NCBI RefSeq assembly: GCF_001940785.1
Contig: NZ_MSLS01000001.1
Coordinates: forward strand, 1-64,000
DNA: 64,000 nt
Direction: 5' to 3'
DNA from: Bacillus sp. MRMR6
Lineage (GTDB): Bacteria > Bacillota > Bacilli > Bacillales > Cytobacillaceae
In this document: in pieces, positions 46,052-54,320 of the stretch
Layout of the letters: every line of letters begins with the position of its first letter
How positions within the stretch are numbered: position 1 is the first letter of the stretch
Translations under genes and position numbers: made by a program
The notes under the pieces: generated by a model
The model's input: the letters and a program-made list of their open reading frames with translations, nothing else
Told to the model about the DNA's origin: nothing
The model's database searches: none

Positions 46052-48319
46052 TATTAGCGGCTTTAAAAATCGTGAAGGGTTACTTTTTTTACCTCTTCGA
46101 GTTTGTTGAACAGAGATGAATAATTGTTGCTTCGCTCTTGTCATAGCAACATAAAATAGCCTTCTTTCTTCCTCTAATTCAGTAGGATCACCATTGCGGT
46201 AACGATCTAGAGCATAGTCATGTGGAAGGCTTCCATCAACAGCACCAAGAATATAAACTGATTCATACTCCAATCCTTTGGAACGATGTATGGTGCTAAG
46301 GGTGATTGTCTCTTTAAAATGTTTGCTTAAATTCTTTATTTCTTTGTTCATTGCAGCCATATGGTCAGCATGTGCAAGCAGACTTTGAATGGTATCAAAG
46401 TTTTTTGCCGCCACCTTTAGATCCTTTAGGTCATCAGAACCCTTTTCGAGCTGATTGGACTCGGTGCCTTTTTTCTTAAGAAATTCCAAGAATCCAATTT
46501 CTTTCTCAATCGATTCAATTGCATTAAGTGGAGTCTTGAATTTTAACGACCGAATCACCTGAACGGCCTTCTTTAATTTCTTTTCTTGAAACTGATGTTT
46601 CGTTTTTAAATGTGAAAGTGCTTCGAGAATCGTGCAGTCTTGAAGGATACTCTCCGCTTTTATATCCTTCATTACGGTTTGCTTTAAAAATAAGTAAGGT
46701 AAGATTTCGGTTATAGCTTGGAGATTCTCTTCATCAAATCCTAATTTAAGAAATGAAAGAACACTTTTAACAATCCTTCTATCGTAAAAGGCCTCTGTGT
46801 CTAGATCAATTTTAAATGGAAGGTTTGAGCCTGCTAATCGTTCAAATATCGCACGAGACCCGACATTTGTTCGATATAGGATGGCGAAGTCAGAGGGATT
46901 TTCGCCCTTTGCTATTTTTTCTTGTATGTCTGTCACAATCATTGTAGCCTCCTCCTCCTCATCATAAGGAAAGAAAAGCATTGGAGGTGTACTGCCTGTA
47001 AACTGTGCCTTCATCTTTTTTTGTCTTCTTATCTTATTAATGGCAATCATTTCATTTGCCGTAGAAACAATTTCATGGGAAGAACGATAGTTTTGGTCTA
47101 GCGTTACCAATTTAGCTGAAGGAAAATCCTTTTCAAATTCGAGCAAATAACTTGGGTCGCTGCCTCTAAAGGAATAGATGGCCTGATCGTCATCACCAAC
47201 AGCACAAACATTTTTATATTTAGCTGAAAGTAGTTTAATTAATTCGTACTGTACCTTATTAACATCCTGAAATTCATCAATTAGGAAATATTTAAACCGA
47301 TTTTGATATTGTGCTAGAAGGGAGGAATTTGTGCTTAATAGCTGAAAACACCCAACTAGCATATCGTCGAAGTCGAACAGTTTTTCTTTTGTCTTGAACT
47401 CCTCGTATCTTTTATAAAGAAAAACAACCTTTTCTTCCCACTCAGATTCTGGTCTAACTTGATCTGGCTGTAAGAGTGAGTTTTTCCAAAAGCCAATTTG
47501 TTGAAGTGCTAAATCATAAGCAAATTCCTTCTCAGATAATTCTATTTCTTTACCTGCGTCCTTTAATATCTTATCACGCTGCCATTCTTTTTTAAGCAAG
47601 CGTTCTAAAGACCAGTTATTGCCTTCATGAAACATAAGGATCCGATAGAATATGCTATGAAAGGTACCAGTAACTACTTTATTGATTAAATCTCTATTCA
47701 TATGTGGATAGGTTAGCAGACGGTTCTTCATTTCTCCAGCAGCTTTTGAAGTGAAGGTAACAAGCATAATTGTGTTTGGTTCAATGCTCTTTGAATTAAG
47801 CATATAGGCTGTTCTTGCAGTTAAAACCCTCGTTTTGCCACTGCCGGCACCAGCCAGGACAAGAAAGGAACCTTCTGTTTCAATGACAGCTTTGGCTTGA
47901 TTAACATCTAATATCACACCGTTGTTTGCTAGTTGTTCTAGATAACTAGTTGGGGCAACATGGTTACTATTATCTGTTTTTTTAAAGGGAACGCTGCACG
48001 GGAGTGATTTAGCAACACGAAATAATTTCCTACCTTCCGATGTATCAAGAATGGTTCTTCCTTTTGGGATGCGAAATCCGTTCTGCTCTGTATAAGAAGA
48101 TTCGTTGGAAACTATGACATCGATAGAACATTCAGTTTCTGGTGAATGAACATGATAAAATCGTGGTTCTTCCTGTATTCCTAAATATAAGCGAACGCTT
48201 CTTTTGCATACCGGGCAAGACAAGTGATTGTCTTTTCCTGCTAAATATATTTTTTGGAATTGATCTCGAGCTAAAATGTCTAAAGAAATTGTTTTTTCTA
48301 GGTACATAGCTATTTTCAT
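46025..48319 (-). CDS. yjcD: YjcD, UvrD/PcrA-type helicase with N-terminal zinc module
   Basis: A 764-residue superfamily 1A helicase. An N-terminal domain (1-110) carries CPVC-x(n)-FYHVH-x(n)-C, similar to the zinc module of CoiA in this window. The helicase core follows: Walker A LAGAGSGKTRVL, DEFQDVN (motif II), GDDDQAIYSFRG (motif III), TLDQNYRSS (IV), STIHRSKGLEYESV (V), VAMTRAKQQL (VI). It unwinds DNA 3'-5' in an unknown repair or recombination role. ATG 48319 follows GAGGATAACAAA; an earlier in-frame ATG lacks a site. Confidence 0.93.
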   Translation of the reverse strand: MKIAMYLEKTISLDILARDQFQKIYLAGKDNHLSCPVCKRSVRLYLGIQEEPRFYHVHSPETECSIDVIVSNESSYTEQNGFRIPKGRTILDTSEGRKLFRVAKSLPCSVPFKKTDNSNHVAPTSYLEQLANNGVILDVNQAKAVIETEGSFLVLAGAGSGKTRVLTARTAYMLNSKSIEPNTIMLVTFTSKAAGEMKNRLLTYPHMNRDLINKVVTGTFHSIFYRILMFHEGNNWSLERLLKKEWQRDKILKDAGKEIELSEKEFAYDLALQQIGFWKNSLLQPDQVRPESEWEEKVVFLYKRYEEFKTKEKLFDFDDMLVGCFQLLSTNSSLLAQYQNRFKYFLIDEFQDVNKVQYELIKLLSAKYKNVCAVGDDDQAIYSFRGSDPSYLLEFEKDFPSAKLVTLDQNYRSSHEIVSTANEMIAINKIRRQKKMKAQFTGSTPPMLFFPYDEEEEATMIVTDIQEKIAKGENPSDFAILYRTNVGSRAIFERLAGSNLPFKIDLDTEAFYDRRIVKSVLSFLKLGFDEENLQAITEILPYLFLKQTVMKDIKAESILQDCTILEALSHLKTKHQFQEKKLKKAVQVIRSLKFKTPLNAIESIEKEIGFLEFLKKKGTESNQLEKGSDDLKDLKVAAKNFDTIQSLLAHADHMAAMNKEIKNLSKHFKETITLSTIHRSKGLEYESVYILGAVDGSLPHDYALDRYRNGDPTELEEERRLFYVAMTRAKQQLFISVQQTRRGKKSNPSRFLKPLIRSKRPLSK

Positions 48320-48437
48320 TTTGTTATCCTCTTTCAAAAAATAAGACAAACTCTATGATAACAAAACGGAGCTGTTTCTAAAAGGGGGGGGAATAAAAAA
48401 CACCTGCCTTGGATAACGGCAAGTGTTGTACAACAAT

Positions 48438-48860
48438 TTAAATTTCCTTTATCATCGTCTTATGTGGTATCCCGGCATCTAGAAATTCTTCAGATACCAC
48501 TCTATACTCTAGACCTTCGTAAAAAGGAATGGCATGCGTTTGTGCATTAAGCTTTAGTTTGTGTATACCCTTATCATTTGCATGGTCCTGAATGGCATTC
48601 ATAATTGCCTTCCCAGCTCCCGTATTTCTTACGGTACTTAGCACACAAATCCGTTCAACCTTCCCATACCCGTCAACAACACGAAAACGGCCAGCGCCAA
48701 TGGGAGCGCCATCATGGTAGTAGACAAAATGAGTGGACTCATCCTCGAACTGATCAATTTCCTCCTCAGCAGGGACGTTTTGCTCATCGATAAAAACCGT
48801 TCTTCTTACAGAGAACGCATCCTCTAATTCTTTTTCATTTTCTACAACTTTAACTGTCAC
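48438..48860 (-). CDS. yjcF: GNAT family N-acetyltransferase YjcF
   Basis: A 140-residue GNAT enzyme. RRTVFIDEQNVPAEEEIDQF is the YjcF/ElaA-like N-terminus and VRNTGAGKAIMNAIQDHAND the acetyl-CoA binding Q/R-x-x-G-x-G/A loop. The substrate is unknown. It starts with GTG 48860 six bases after the yjcG stop behind AAAGGAA, so it is coupled to yjcG, as in B. subtilis yjcGF. Confidence 0.9.
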   Translation of the reverse strand: MTVKVVENEKELEDAFSVRRTVFIDEQNVPAEEEIDQFEDESTHFVYYHDGAPIGAGRFRVVDGYGKVERICVLSTVRNTGAGKAIMNAIQDHANDKGIHKLKLNAQTHAIPFYEGLEYRVVSEEFLDAGIPHKTMIKEI

Positions 48861-48866
48861 TATTGG

Positions 48867-49379
48867 TTATTCCTTTCCAAGGCGAAATGTTTCATAAACA
48901 GTCCAAGATCCATTATCTAACTGGTATAGAAGGTGGTAGCGATCGACTGTTTCCTCGTGGTTTAGTCTTGTCATACGTAAAGAGCCATATACATCTGAGT
49001 GCTCATCATTTGACAGTTTCTGCCCAATGGTGATATGCGGGACGAAAGCGTATTCTAAGTTTTGTTCTTTGAATTCTTGGTTAATTTCATTGTGTAGTGT
49101 ACTTAGCTCATCTGTCGGCTCAACCTTAAAATAGATTACATTATTAACGGGCTGGAATGAACTTATTTTGGTAGTTCTTAAAGTAAAAGCATTTGTGCTG
49201 CGGGCAATTTGCCTTAGTTTTTCAGCATATAGGACGGCATCTTCTTCAGATGCTTCAAAGGCAGTCTTTAATGTTAAATGCGGTGTAATGAGGGCATAAT
49301 TCGGGTCGTATCGTTTACGGTATGAATTCGCTAAATCTTGCAGTTTTTTAGATGGAAAAATGACAACCCCAAATTTCAT
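48867..49379 (-). CDS. yjcG: YjcG, 2'-5' RNA ligase / phosphoesterase family
   Basis: A 170-residue 2H phosphoesterase with the two H-x-T-h catalytic motifs HLTLKTAF and HITIGQKL about 85 residues apart. It may act on cyclic or 2'-5' RNA phosphodiesters; the physiological substrate is unknown. ATG 49379 follows GGAGGAAAAAAACT. It forms an operon with yjcF. Confidence 0.92.
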   Translation of the reverse strand: MKFGVVIFPSKKLQDLANSYRKRYDPNYALITPHLTLKTAFEASEEDAVLYAEKLRQIARSTNAFTLRTTKISSFQPVNNVIYFKVEPTDELSTLHNEINQEFKEQNLEYAFVPHITIGQKLSNDEHSDVYGSLRMTRLNHEETVDRYHLLYQLDNGSWTVYETFRLGKE

Positions 49380-49495
49380 AGTTTTTTTCCTCCGTTTACC
49401 TAGATTTTTCTATACAATTTGAGTGATTCAAGTTTAAGAAAGTCTTCTGATTATTATATCAAATTTTCAAAAAATAAGAAACGAGTCAAAGAGAG

Positions 49496-50218
49496 TTAAA
49501 ACATTATCTTCAGGGCTCGTCTTAAATCAAGCTGCCAGTACGTCCATGTATGGTTCCCAGCAAATTCTTCATAAAAATAGGTAAATTGCTTTTCAGTAAA
49601 CATCTTTGAGAGCTCTCGATTAGGTGTTAAAAAGTCGCTCACCAATCCATTTGTTGTTTGGACTTCTGTTTCTCTGGTGCCAATAATATGATAAATCTCT
49701 AGAAGTGATGGATTTGTATAGGCTTCCACCATATCTAACACGTTATGGTCTACATAAGGTGATTGCAGCAGAACTTTCCCAAAGGTGTATGGGTAATATA
49801 AAGCAGTTAAAAGTGAGACAGTAGCACCTAGTGAGTCGCCTATAAGTGCTCTGGTAGAACCCATTTGATAGGTTGGAAATTCATGATCTAGGTACGGTAC
49901 TAATTCATGAGCTAGGAAACGGATATATTTTTCGTTCCGCTCTCCTTCAGGATGATATTTCCTACGGCGGTCTTGGACATCCTTATAGGGAATACCAACT
50001 ATGATTAAATTTTCAATTTTTCGTTTACTAAGGTACTCATCCGCTAGACGTCCAATTTTACCAAGTTGAAAATAATCCCTGCCGTCCTGGGCAATTAGCA
50101 ATGAGTATTTATATAATGGTGAAAAGTTTGCTGGCAAGTAGATGAGTAATTCTATTTGTTCAGCTAACTCTGAGCTATTGAACATCACTTCTTTTATTGT
50201 TCCTCTTGGAAAGTCCAT
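49496..50218 (-). CDS. yjcH: YjcH-like esterase (alpha/beta hydrolase, esterase D type)
   Basis: A 240-residue hydrolase. YSLLIAQDGRDYFQLGKIGR carries the oxyanion strand, LIGDSLGATVSLL the nucleophile Ser (GDSLGA), and the tail FAGNHTWTYWQ the catalytic His, as in Fes/EsteraseD proteins. ATG 50218 is seven bases from GGGGGA; an ATG eight codons earlier lies upstream of that site. The substrate is unknown. It is upstream of and on the same strand as yjcG-yjcF. Confidence 0.88.
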   Translation of the reverse strand: MDFPRGTIKEVMFNSSELAEQIELLIYLPANFSPLYKYSLLIAQDGRDYFQLGKIGRLADEYLSKRKIENLIIVGIPYKDVQDRRRKYHPEGERNEKYIRFLAHELVPYLDHEFPTYQMGSTRALIGDSLGATVSLLTALYYPYTFGKVLLQSPYVDHNVLDMVEAYTNPSLLEIYHIIGTRETEVQTTNGLVSDFLTPNRELSKMFTEKQFTYFYEEFAGNHTWTYWQLDLRRALKIMF

Positions 50219-50316
50219 GTGAAAAATCCCCCAATGTTTCATAGATACAAATGCATTTTATCATAATTGTGGAGGAAAAGCTTTTGGGGGAGGGCAGGGG
50301 CTTTTTAAAGATGTGG

Positions 50317-50539
50317 TTAATGAAGATATCGGTTCTTTTTATGTGAAGATGGCAATATGGACAAAATATTTTCACGTCTGAACGTTCGTATTTGTTTTCG
50401 AAGCAGACAATAGGCGAGAATATTCGTCATTTATTTCCTTAATTAGCAGCTTCCGTTGAGAAATCTCCTTACTTTCTGATAAGTAGATCATCTCTAAAGG
50501 CAAATTTTCTTCAATTGATCGAAACAAAAGCCCATCCAT
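50317..50539 (-). pseudogene. WYL-domain mini-protein, frameshifted
   Basis: From ATG 50539 (after AAGGATGGTGA) the frame gives MDGLLFRSIEENLPLEMIYL then SESKEISQRKLLIKEINDEY, then shifts. In another frame the sequence continues LAYCLLRKQIRTFRRENILS to a TAA at 50317. Removing one T in TATTCTC (about 50419) restores a 73-residue protein. The joined product resembles a minimal WYL domain (N-terminal 'IYL..k.isqR', C-terminal 'aYC..R.iRtFr..nIls'). As written it encodes 55 residues, ending at 50372. Regulated by a LexA-type box at 50580-50593. It could be a sequencing error or real decay. Confidence 0.75.
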
Positions 50540-50571
50540 TTTGGTTCACCATCCTTTTTGTTTATAGTATT

Positions 50572-50601
50572 ATTATATTCGAACATTTGTTCTTTATTCA
50601 A
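50572..50601 (-). promoter_or_regulatory. Promoter with embedded LexA (SOS) box
   Basis: On the minus strand TTGAAT (50596-50601), 18-base spacer, TATAAT (50572-50577). The spacer holds AGAACAAATGTTCG (50580-50593), matching the Bacillus LexA consensus CGAACRNRYGTTCG at 13 of 14 positions. LexA bound there would exclude RNA polymerase. Confidence 0.7.
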
Positions 50602-50662
50602 TTATTTCACGAATGGATGTTCTTGTTAGATTATGGATGTTTAATTTTTATTGAAAACAGTA

Positions 50663-50690
50663 TTGACATTTTTAGCTTTTTTACTATAAT
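50663..50690 (+). promoter_or_regulatory. tRNA-Val promoter
   Basis: TTGACA (50663-50668), 16-base spacer, TATAAT (50685-50690), 21 bases before the tRNA. A consensus promoter, consistent with high stable-RNA expression. Confidence 0.85.
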
Positions 50691-50711
50691 TAGATTTGTA
50701 GCTTAATAAGA

Positions 50712-50784
50712 GATCTGTTAGCTCAGCTGGGAGAGCGCAACCTTGACAGGGTTGAGGTCGGGGGTTCGAACCCCTCACAGGTCA
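50712..50784 (+). tRNA. tRNA-Val (GAC)
   Basis: A 73-base cloverleaf. Acceptor stem GATCTGT/ACAGGTC (one T-G pair), D arm GCTC/GAGC, anticodon arm CAACC-TTGACAG-GGTTG with anticodon GAC reading GUC, T arm GGGGG-TTCGAAC-CCCTC, discriminator A. The 3' CCA is not encoded. It has its own promoter and terminator and stands alone. Confidence 0.96.
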
Positions 50785-50788
50785 TAAC

Positions 50789-50822
50789 AAATCCTAACAT
50801 TAATAATGTTAGGATTTTTTTT
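50789..50822 (+). terminator. Terminator of tRNA-Val
   Basis: AAATCCTAACATT-AATA-ATGTTAGGATTTTTTTT right after the tRNA. Confidence 0.92.
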
Positions 50823-50939
50823 ACGCTTAAATGCACCTTCTACGACTTGGGACCTAGTGAAAAATCAAGCTCAAGCGCAATTTTGAGAATGAAGGAAAAC
50901 AGGTAAAATGAAATCATGATAACGAGGGAGGAAAATAAT

Positions 50940-51284
50940 ATGAAAAAAATTGGTTTACTTCTAGCAGGTGGTATTGCTGCCGTGATTCTATTGTCTTCAA
51001 TCATTCCGATGGTGGGGCTGGCGATAAGTTTATTAATTCTTTATTACATTTATAAGCAGTTTTTAAAAACAAACACAACTGGAGGAAAAATTGCATTAGT
51101 AATTCTCGGTTTTTTTGTCTTAATGGCTTCCATTTCAAATGCACCAGCCATTATTGGTGTCGTTGCAGCATACGTTCTTTATCTTGTGTATAAAAATTGG
51201 AATAGCAAAAAACAGGGAATCGCAAAAAAAGAATCAGATCCATTTGTTAATTTTGAAAAACAATGGATGGAACTTAACAAATAA
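50940..51284 (+). CDS. lmo0954-like small membrane protein
   Basis: A 114-residue protein with three predicted helices (IGLLLAGGIAAVILLSSIIP; GLAISLLILYYIYKQFL; IALVILGFFVLMASI and on) and a basic, polar C-terminus. It resembles the lmo0954/LiaI-like membrane family, from memory. ATG 50940 follows GAGGGAGG; an upstream in-frame ATG (50916) is poorer. Function unknown; some relatives are wrongly labelled flagellar. Confidence 0.65.
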   Translation: MKKIGLLLAGGIAAVILLSSIIPMVGLAISLLILYYIYKQFLKTNTTGGKIALVILGFFVLMASISNAPAIIGVVAAYVLYLVYKNWNSKKQGIAKKESDPFVNFEKQWMELNK

Positions 51285-51326
51285 CAGAAAAAACACCAAT
51301 TTTCTAAAGTTGGTGTTTTTTCTGTT
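51285..51326 (+). terminator. Terminator of the 50940 gene
   Basis: CAGAAAAAACACCAA-TTTTCTAAAG-TTGGTGTTTTTTCTG. Confidence 0.88.
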
Positions 51327-51380
51327 GTTAATGACAGTGCTATAATAAATCTGACTTTATTTATTGAGGAGGAAAAAACT

Positions 51381-52307
51381 TTGAAGTACATTAGCATAGC
51401 AAACACTGAGTTAAAAGCTTCGAATCTGATTATGGGAAATATGCGCCTGCCGCAGCTTTCAATACAAGAAGCTGAGAAGTTAATCCGTACAGCGATGGAC
51501 GAGGGAATTAACTTTTTTGACCATGCAGATATTTATGGAAAAGGAAAAAGTGAGGAAATTTTCTCAGAAGCCATTTCAATGACGCCAACCATCCGCGACA
51601 ATATGATTTTGCAAAGCAAATGTGGAATTCGCACACCTGAAGGTTATTTTGATTTTTCAAAAGAGCATATCCTTAGCTCAGTGGAGGGAATCTTAAAGCG
51701 GCTGAAAACGGAGTACCTTGATATTCTTTTACTCCATCGCCCAGATCCGTTAATGGACCCAGCAGAAGTGGCAGAGGCATTTGATGAGCTTTATAACAGC
51801 GGGAAAGTAAAGTATTTTGGTGTCTCGAATCATAATCCAATGCAAATAGAACTGCTGCAAAAGTACATACCCTATAAATTAGTAGTAAACCAGATGCAGT
51901 TAAGTGTGGCGCACACGCCGTTAATTGATTCAGGTATTACATTAAACATGAAGGTTGATCAAGCGATTAACCGTGACAGCAGTACTTTGGAATATTGCCG
52001 TCTTCATGATATTACCATACAGGCTTGGTCACCATATCAGCATGGCTTTTTTGAGGGAACATTTCTAGGTGATACCAAAAAATTTCCTGAACTAAATCAG
52101 GTGATTGATGAGATATCTTTAAAATATAATGTAACAAACACGGCCATTGCGACAGCTTGGATTACCAGGCATCCAGCCAATATTCAAGTAGTGTTAGGAA
52201 CTACCAACAGTGAGCGTCTGAAGGATGCGTGTAAAGGTAGCGATATCAAACTAACAAGAGAAGAATGGTACAAAATCTACAAAGCGGCAGGGAACATGGT
52301 ACCTTAA
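51381..52307 (+). CDS. Aldo/keto reductase (YdhF/YcsN-like)
   Basis: A 308-residue TIM-barrel oxidoreductase. DEGINFFDHADIYGKGKSEE holds the catalytic Asp/Tyr, ILQSKCGIR the Lys, LLLHRPDPL the His position; the C-terminal VVLGTTNSERLKDA binds NADP phosphate. It probably reduces a small aldehyde or ketone with NADPH. It starts with TTG 51381 after GAGGAGGAAAAAAC. It resembles the YdhF/YcsN subgroup; substrate unknown. Confidence 0.88.
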   Translation: MKYISIANTELKASNLIMGNMRLPQLSIQEAEKLIRTAMDEGINFFDHADIYGKGKSEEIFSEAISMTPTIRDNMILQSKCGIRTPEGYFDFSKEHILSSVEGILKRLKTEYLDILLLHRPDPLMDPAEVAEAFDELYNSGKVKYFGVSNHNPMQIELLQKYIPYKLVVNQMQLSVAHTPLIDSGITLNMKVDQAINRDSSTLEYCRLHDITIQAWSPYQHGFFEGTFLGDTKKFPELNQVIDEISLKYNVTNTAIATAWITRHPANIQVVLGTTNSERLKDACKGSDIKLTREEWYKIYKAAGNMVP

Positions 52308-52315
52308 ATGAAACT

Positions 52316-52343
52316 GGTCGAGGAGATTTTCCTCCTCGACCAT
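52316..52343. terminator. Convergent hairpin after the aldo/keto reductase
   Basis: TGGTCGAGGAG-ATTTT-CTCCTCGACCA with a weak T-tract. Confidence 0.65.
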
Positions 52344-52346
52344 TCT

Positions 52347-52649
52347 TTAATCTACAATAGCAATGACTGGCGGTTTTGTTAGGTATGGCATGAGATTTTT
52401 AACATCTCCCTGCACTTCCATGCCTTCTGGTGAAGATAAGGCAAGATTCAATGTTTCCGGACTTTCAAAATGGAGTTCTGCTATGAGAAATAAACTTTCA
52501 CTAGTGTTTAGTGCTTGTGATACTCGGTGAACCTCTGCACCAGTTAGATGGGGTAATTTTTGTACCAATGGGATATGTACATTGTGATAATACTCTTCAA
52601 ATCCCGCTTGATTACTCGGTTGATTATACATAACGATTAGTTTTGCCAC
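52347..52649 (-). CDS. EthD-domain protein
   Basis: A 100-residue ferredoxin-like dimeric fold of the EthD family: LIVMYNQPSNQAGFEEYYHN, HIPLVQKLPHLTG, and the 'SPEGMEVQGDVKNL' end. The conserved His-Val-His-x-Pro (NVHIPLV) is present. The family aids degradation of ethers or other organics, but the member function is unknown. It starts with GTG 52649 behind AAGGAGG. Confidence 0.85.
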   Translation of the reverse strand: MAKLIVMYNQPSNQAGFEEYYHNVHIPLVQKLPHLTGAEVHRVSQALNTSESLFLIAELHFESPETLNLALSSPEGMEVQGDVKNLMPYLTKPPVIAIVD

Positions 52650-52736
52650 TAGTATTCCTCCTTAAAAGATAATTCTACAAATCTTGTACCCCTAAGATTA
52701 GTATAAGTTCCTTACTAGTAAAATAGTATGAGAAGT

Positions 52737-52788
52737 ATTCGACAATAAACTGGTCAATCAAAGAGTTTCATAATTGAAGTTGTCGATC
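52737..52788. promoter_or_regulatory. Inverted pair of Spo0A-box-like sites upstream of trpB
   Basis: ATTCGACA (52737-52744, complement TGTCGAAT) and TGTCGATC (52781-52788) each match the TGTCGAA core imperfectly. Weak evidence. The 52660-53020 stretch otherwise holds only trpB leader sequence. Confidence 0.25.
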
Positions 52789-53020
52789 GATTTGATAGAA
52801 AAGGAGATGTTTCAATTGGAAGAAATCTTTGTTACAAATTAGAAGAGTATAAACATATTGATTTATTCTACTTGTTTGCCTATTGGATTTTCATCCGAAA
52901 ATTACTGCCCAAGCATAATTTCGGTTTTGTTGATTGAATATTCTGTTATTCTATTCTATAATAATGTCAACTCAAAAAGCTGAGTCGAATCAGTATAGTA
53001 TAGAAGGAGTCGAGCAGAGC

Positions 53021-54187
53021 ATGGAAAAAGTGAGCGTAGAGAGCAAGGGTTATTTTGGTGAGTTTGGTGGAAGCTACATACCGGAAGAACTACAACTAGT
53101 AATGAATGAATTAGAAGCCCAATTCATACGTTACAAAGATGACCCTGAGTTTATTGAAGAATTCAAATATTACCTTAAGGAATACGTAGGACGTGAAAAT
53201 CCTTTAACATTAGCTGAGAATTTAACAAAGAAAATCGGCGGTGCCAAAATTTATTTGAAACGAGAAGATTTAAATCATACAGGGGCACATAAAATTAATA
53301 ATGCGATCGGCCAGATTCTGTTAGCAAAAAGAATGGGAGCTAAAAGAATCATTGCCGAGACAGGTGCTGGACAGCATGGTGTGGCTACAGCTACTGCCTG
53401 TGCGATGTTTGGGATGGAATGTATTATTTATATGGGTAAGCTAGATACAGAACGCCAAGCATTAAATGTATTTAGGATGGAGCTCTTAGGTGCAAAAGTC
53501 GTTCCAGTTGAGAAGGGGCAGGGCCGTTTAAAGGATGCAGTGGATGAAGCATTAGGAGACTTAGTTCAAAACTATCAAAATACCTTTTATTTATTAGGTT
53601 CAGCCGTTGGGCCGCACCCATATCCAACAATGGTCAAGCACTTTCAGGCGATTATCAGTGAGGAGTCCAAACGCCAAGTGCTTGAAAAAGAGGGCAGACT
53701 CCCTTCAGCTGTTATTGCATGTGCAGGTGGCGGAAGTAATGCTATTGGGGCGTTTGCCCATTATATTGATGAACCGAGTGTACAATTAATTGGAGTGGAA
53801 CCAAAAGAAGCACCTACTCTTACAGAGGGAATACCGGCTGTCATTCATGGTTTCAAATGTTTAACTTTATTAGACGAGAACGGTGAACCAAAGCCAACGT
53901 ACTCGATTGCAGCAGGATTGGATTATCCAGGAGTTGGACCGGAACACAGCCATTTAAAGACAATCGGAAGAGCGGATTATGTGACTGTTACAGGTGAAGA
54001 AGCATTAAATGCATTTCAGCTATTAAGTAAAACGGAGGGAATAATCCCTGCCTTGGAAAGTTCACACGCTGTAGCGTATGCAGTCAAACTGGCGAAAGAA
54101 TTACCTCAAGATGAAATCATTATTGTCAATCTATCCGGACGTGGAGATAAAGATGTTGAACAAGTATTTAAAATGCTAAAACAATAA
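53021..54187 (+). CDS. trpB: Tryptophan synthase beta subunit, solitary
   Basis: A 388-residue PLP enzyme that joins indole and serine. The PLP Lys91 lies in [13 protein letters not shown], the phosphate loop is [10 protein letters not shown], and [20 protein letters not shown] marks a TrpB1-type protein. No trpA or other trp gene is beside it, which is unusual, since TrpB1 normally partners TrpA. It may be a second copy or salvage indole. ATG 53021 is 11 bases from AAGGAG. A longer open frame upstream adds 29 non-conserved residues. Confidence 0.93.
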   Translation: MEKVSVESKGYFGEFGGSYIPEELQLVMNELEAQFIRYKDDPEFIEEFKYYLKEYVGRENPLTLAENLTKKIGGAKIYLKREDLNHTGAHKINNAIGQILLAKRMGAKRIIAETGAGQHGVATATACAMFGMECIIYMGKLDTERQALNVFRMELLGAKVVPVEKGQGRLKDAVDEALGDLVQNYQNTFYLLGSAVGPHPYPTMVKHFQAIISEESKRQVLEKEGRLPSAVIACAGGGSNAIGAFAHYIDEPSVQLIGVEPKEAPTLTEGIPAVIHGFKCLTLLDENGEPKPTYSIAAGLDYPGVGPEHSHLKTIGRADYVTVTGEEALNAFQLLSKTEGIIPALESSHAVAYAVKLAKELPQDEIIIVNLSGRGDKDVEQVFKMLKQ

Positions 54188-54196
54188 ATGTGTGAT

Positions 54197-54229
54197 GGAC
54201 GAGTCGAAAACGACCCGTCTTTTTTTATT
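54197..54229 (+). terminator. Terminator of trpB
   Basis: GGACGAGTCG-AAAA-CGACCCGTC followed by TTTTTTT (imperfect stem). Confidence 0.75.
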
Positions 54230-54320
54230 CTGACTTTTATTTGAACATGCTTGAAAATATCGGAAAAAAATGAGAAGGTGGAGAAAATATAAAAATCCTT
54301 CATATAGGAGAAATCAGGAA

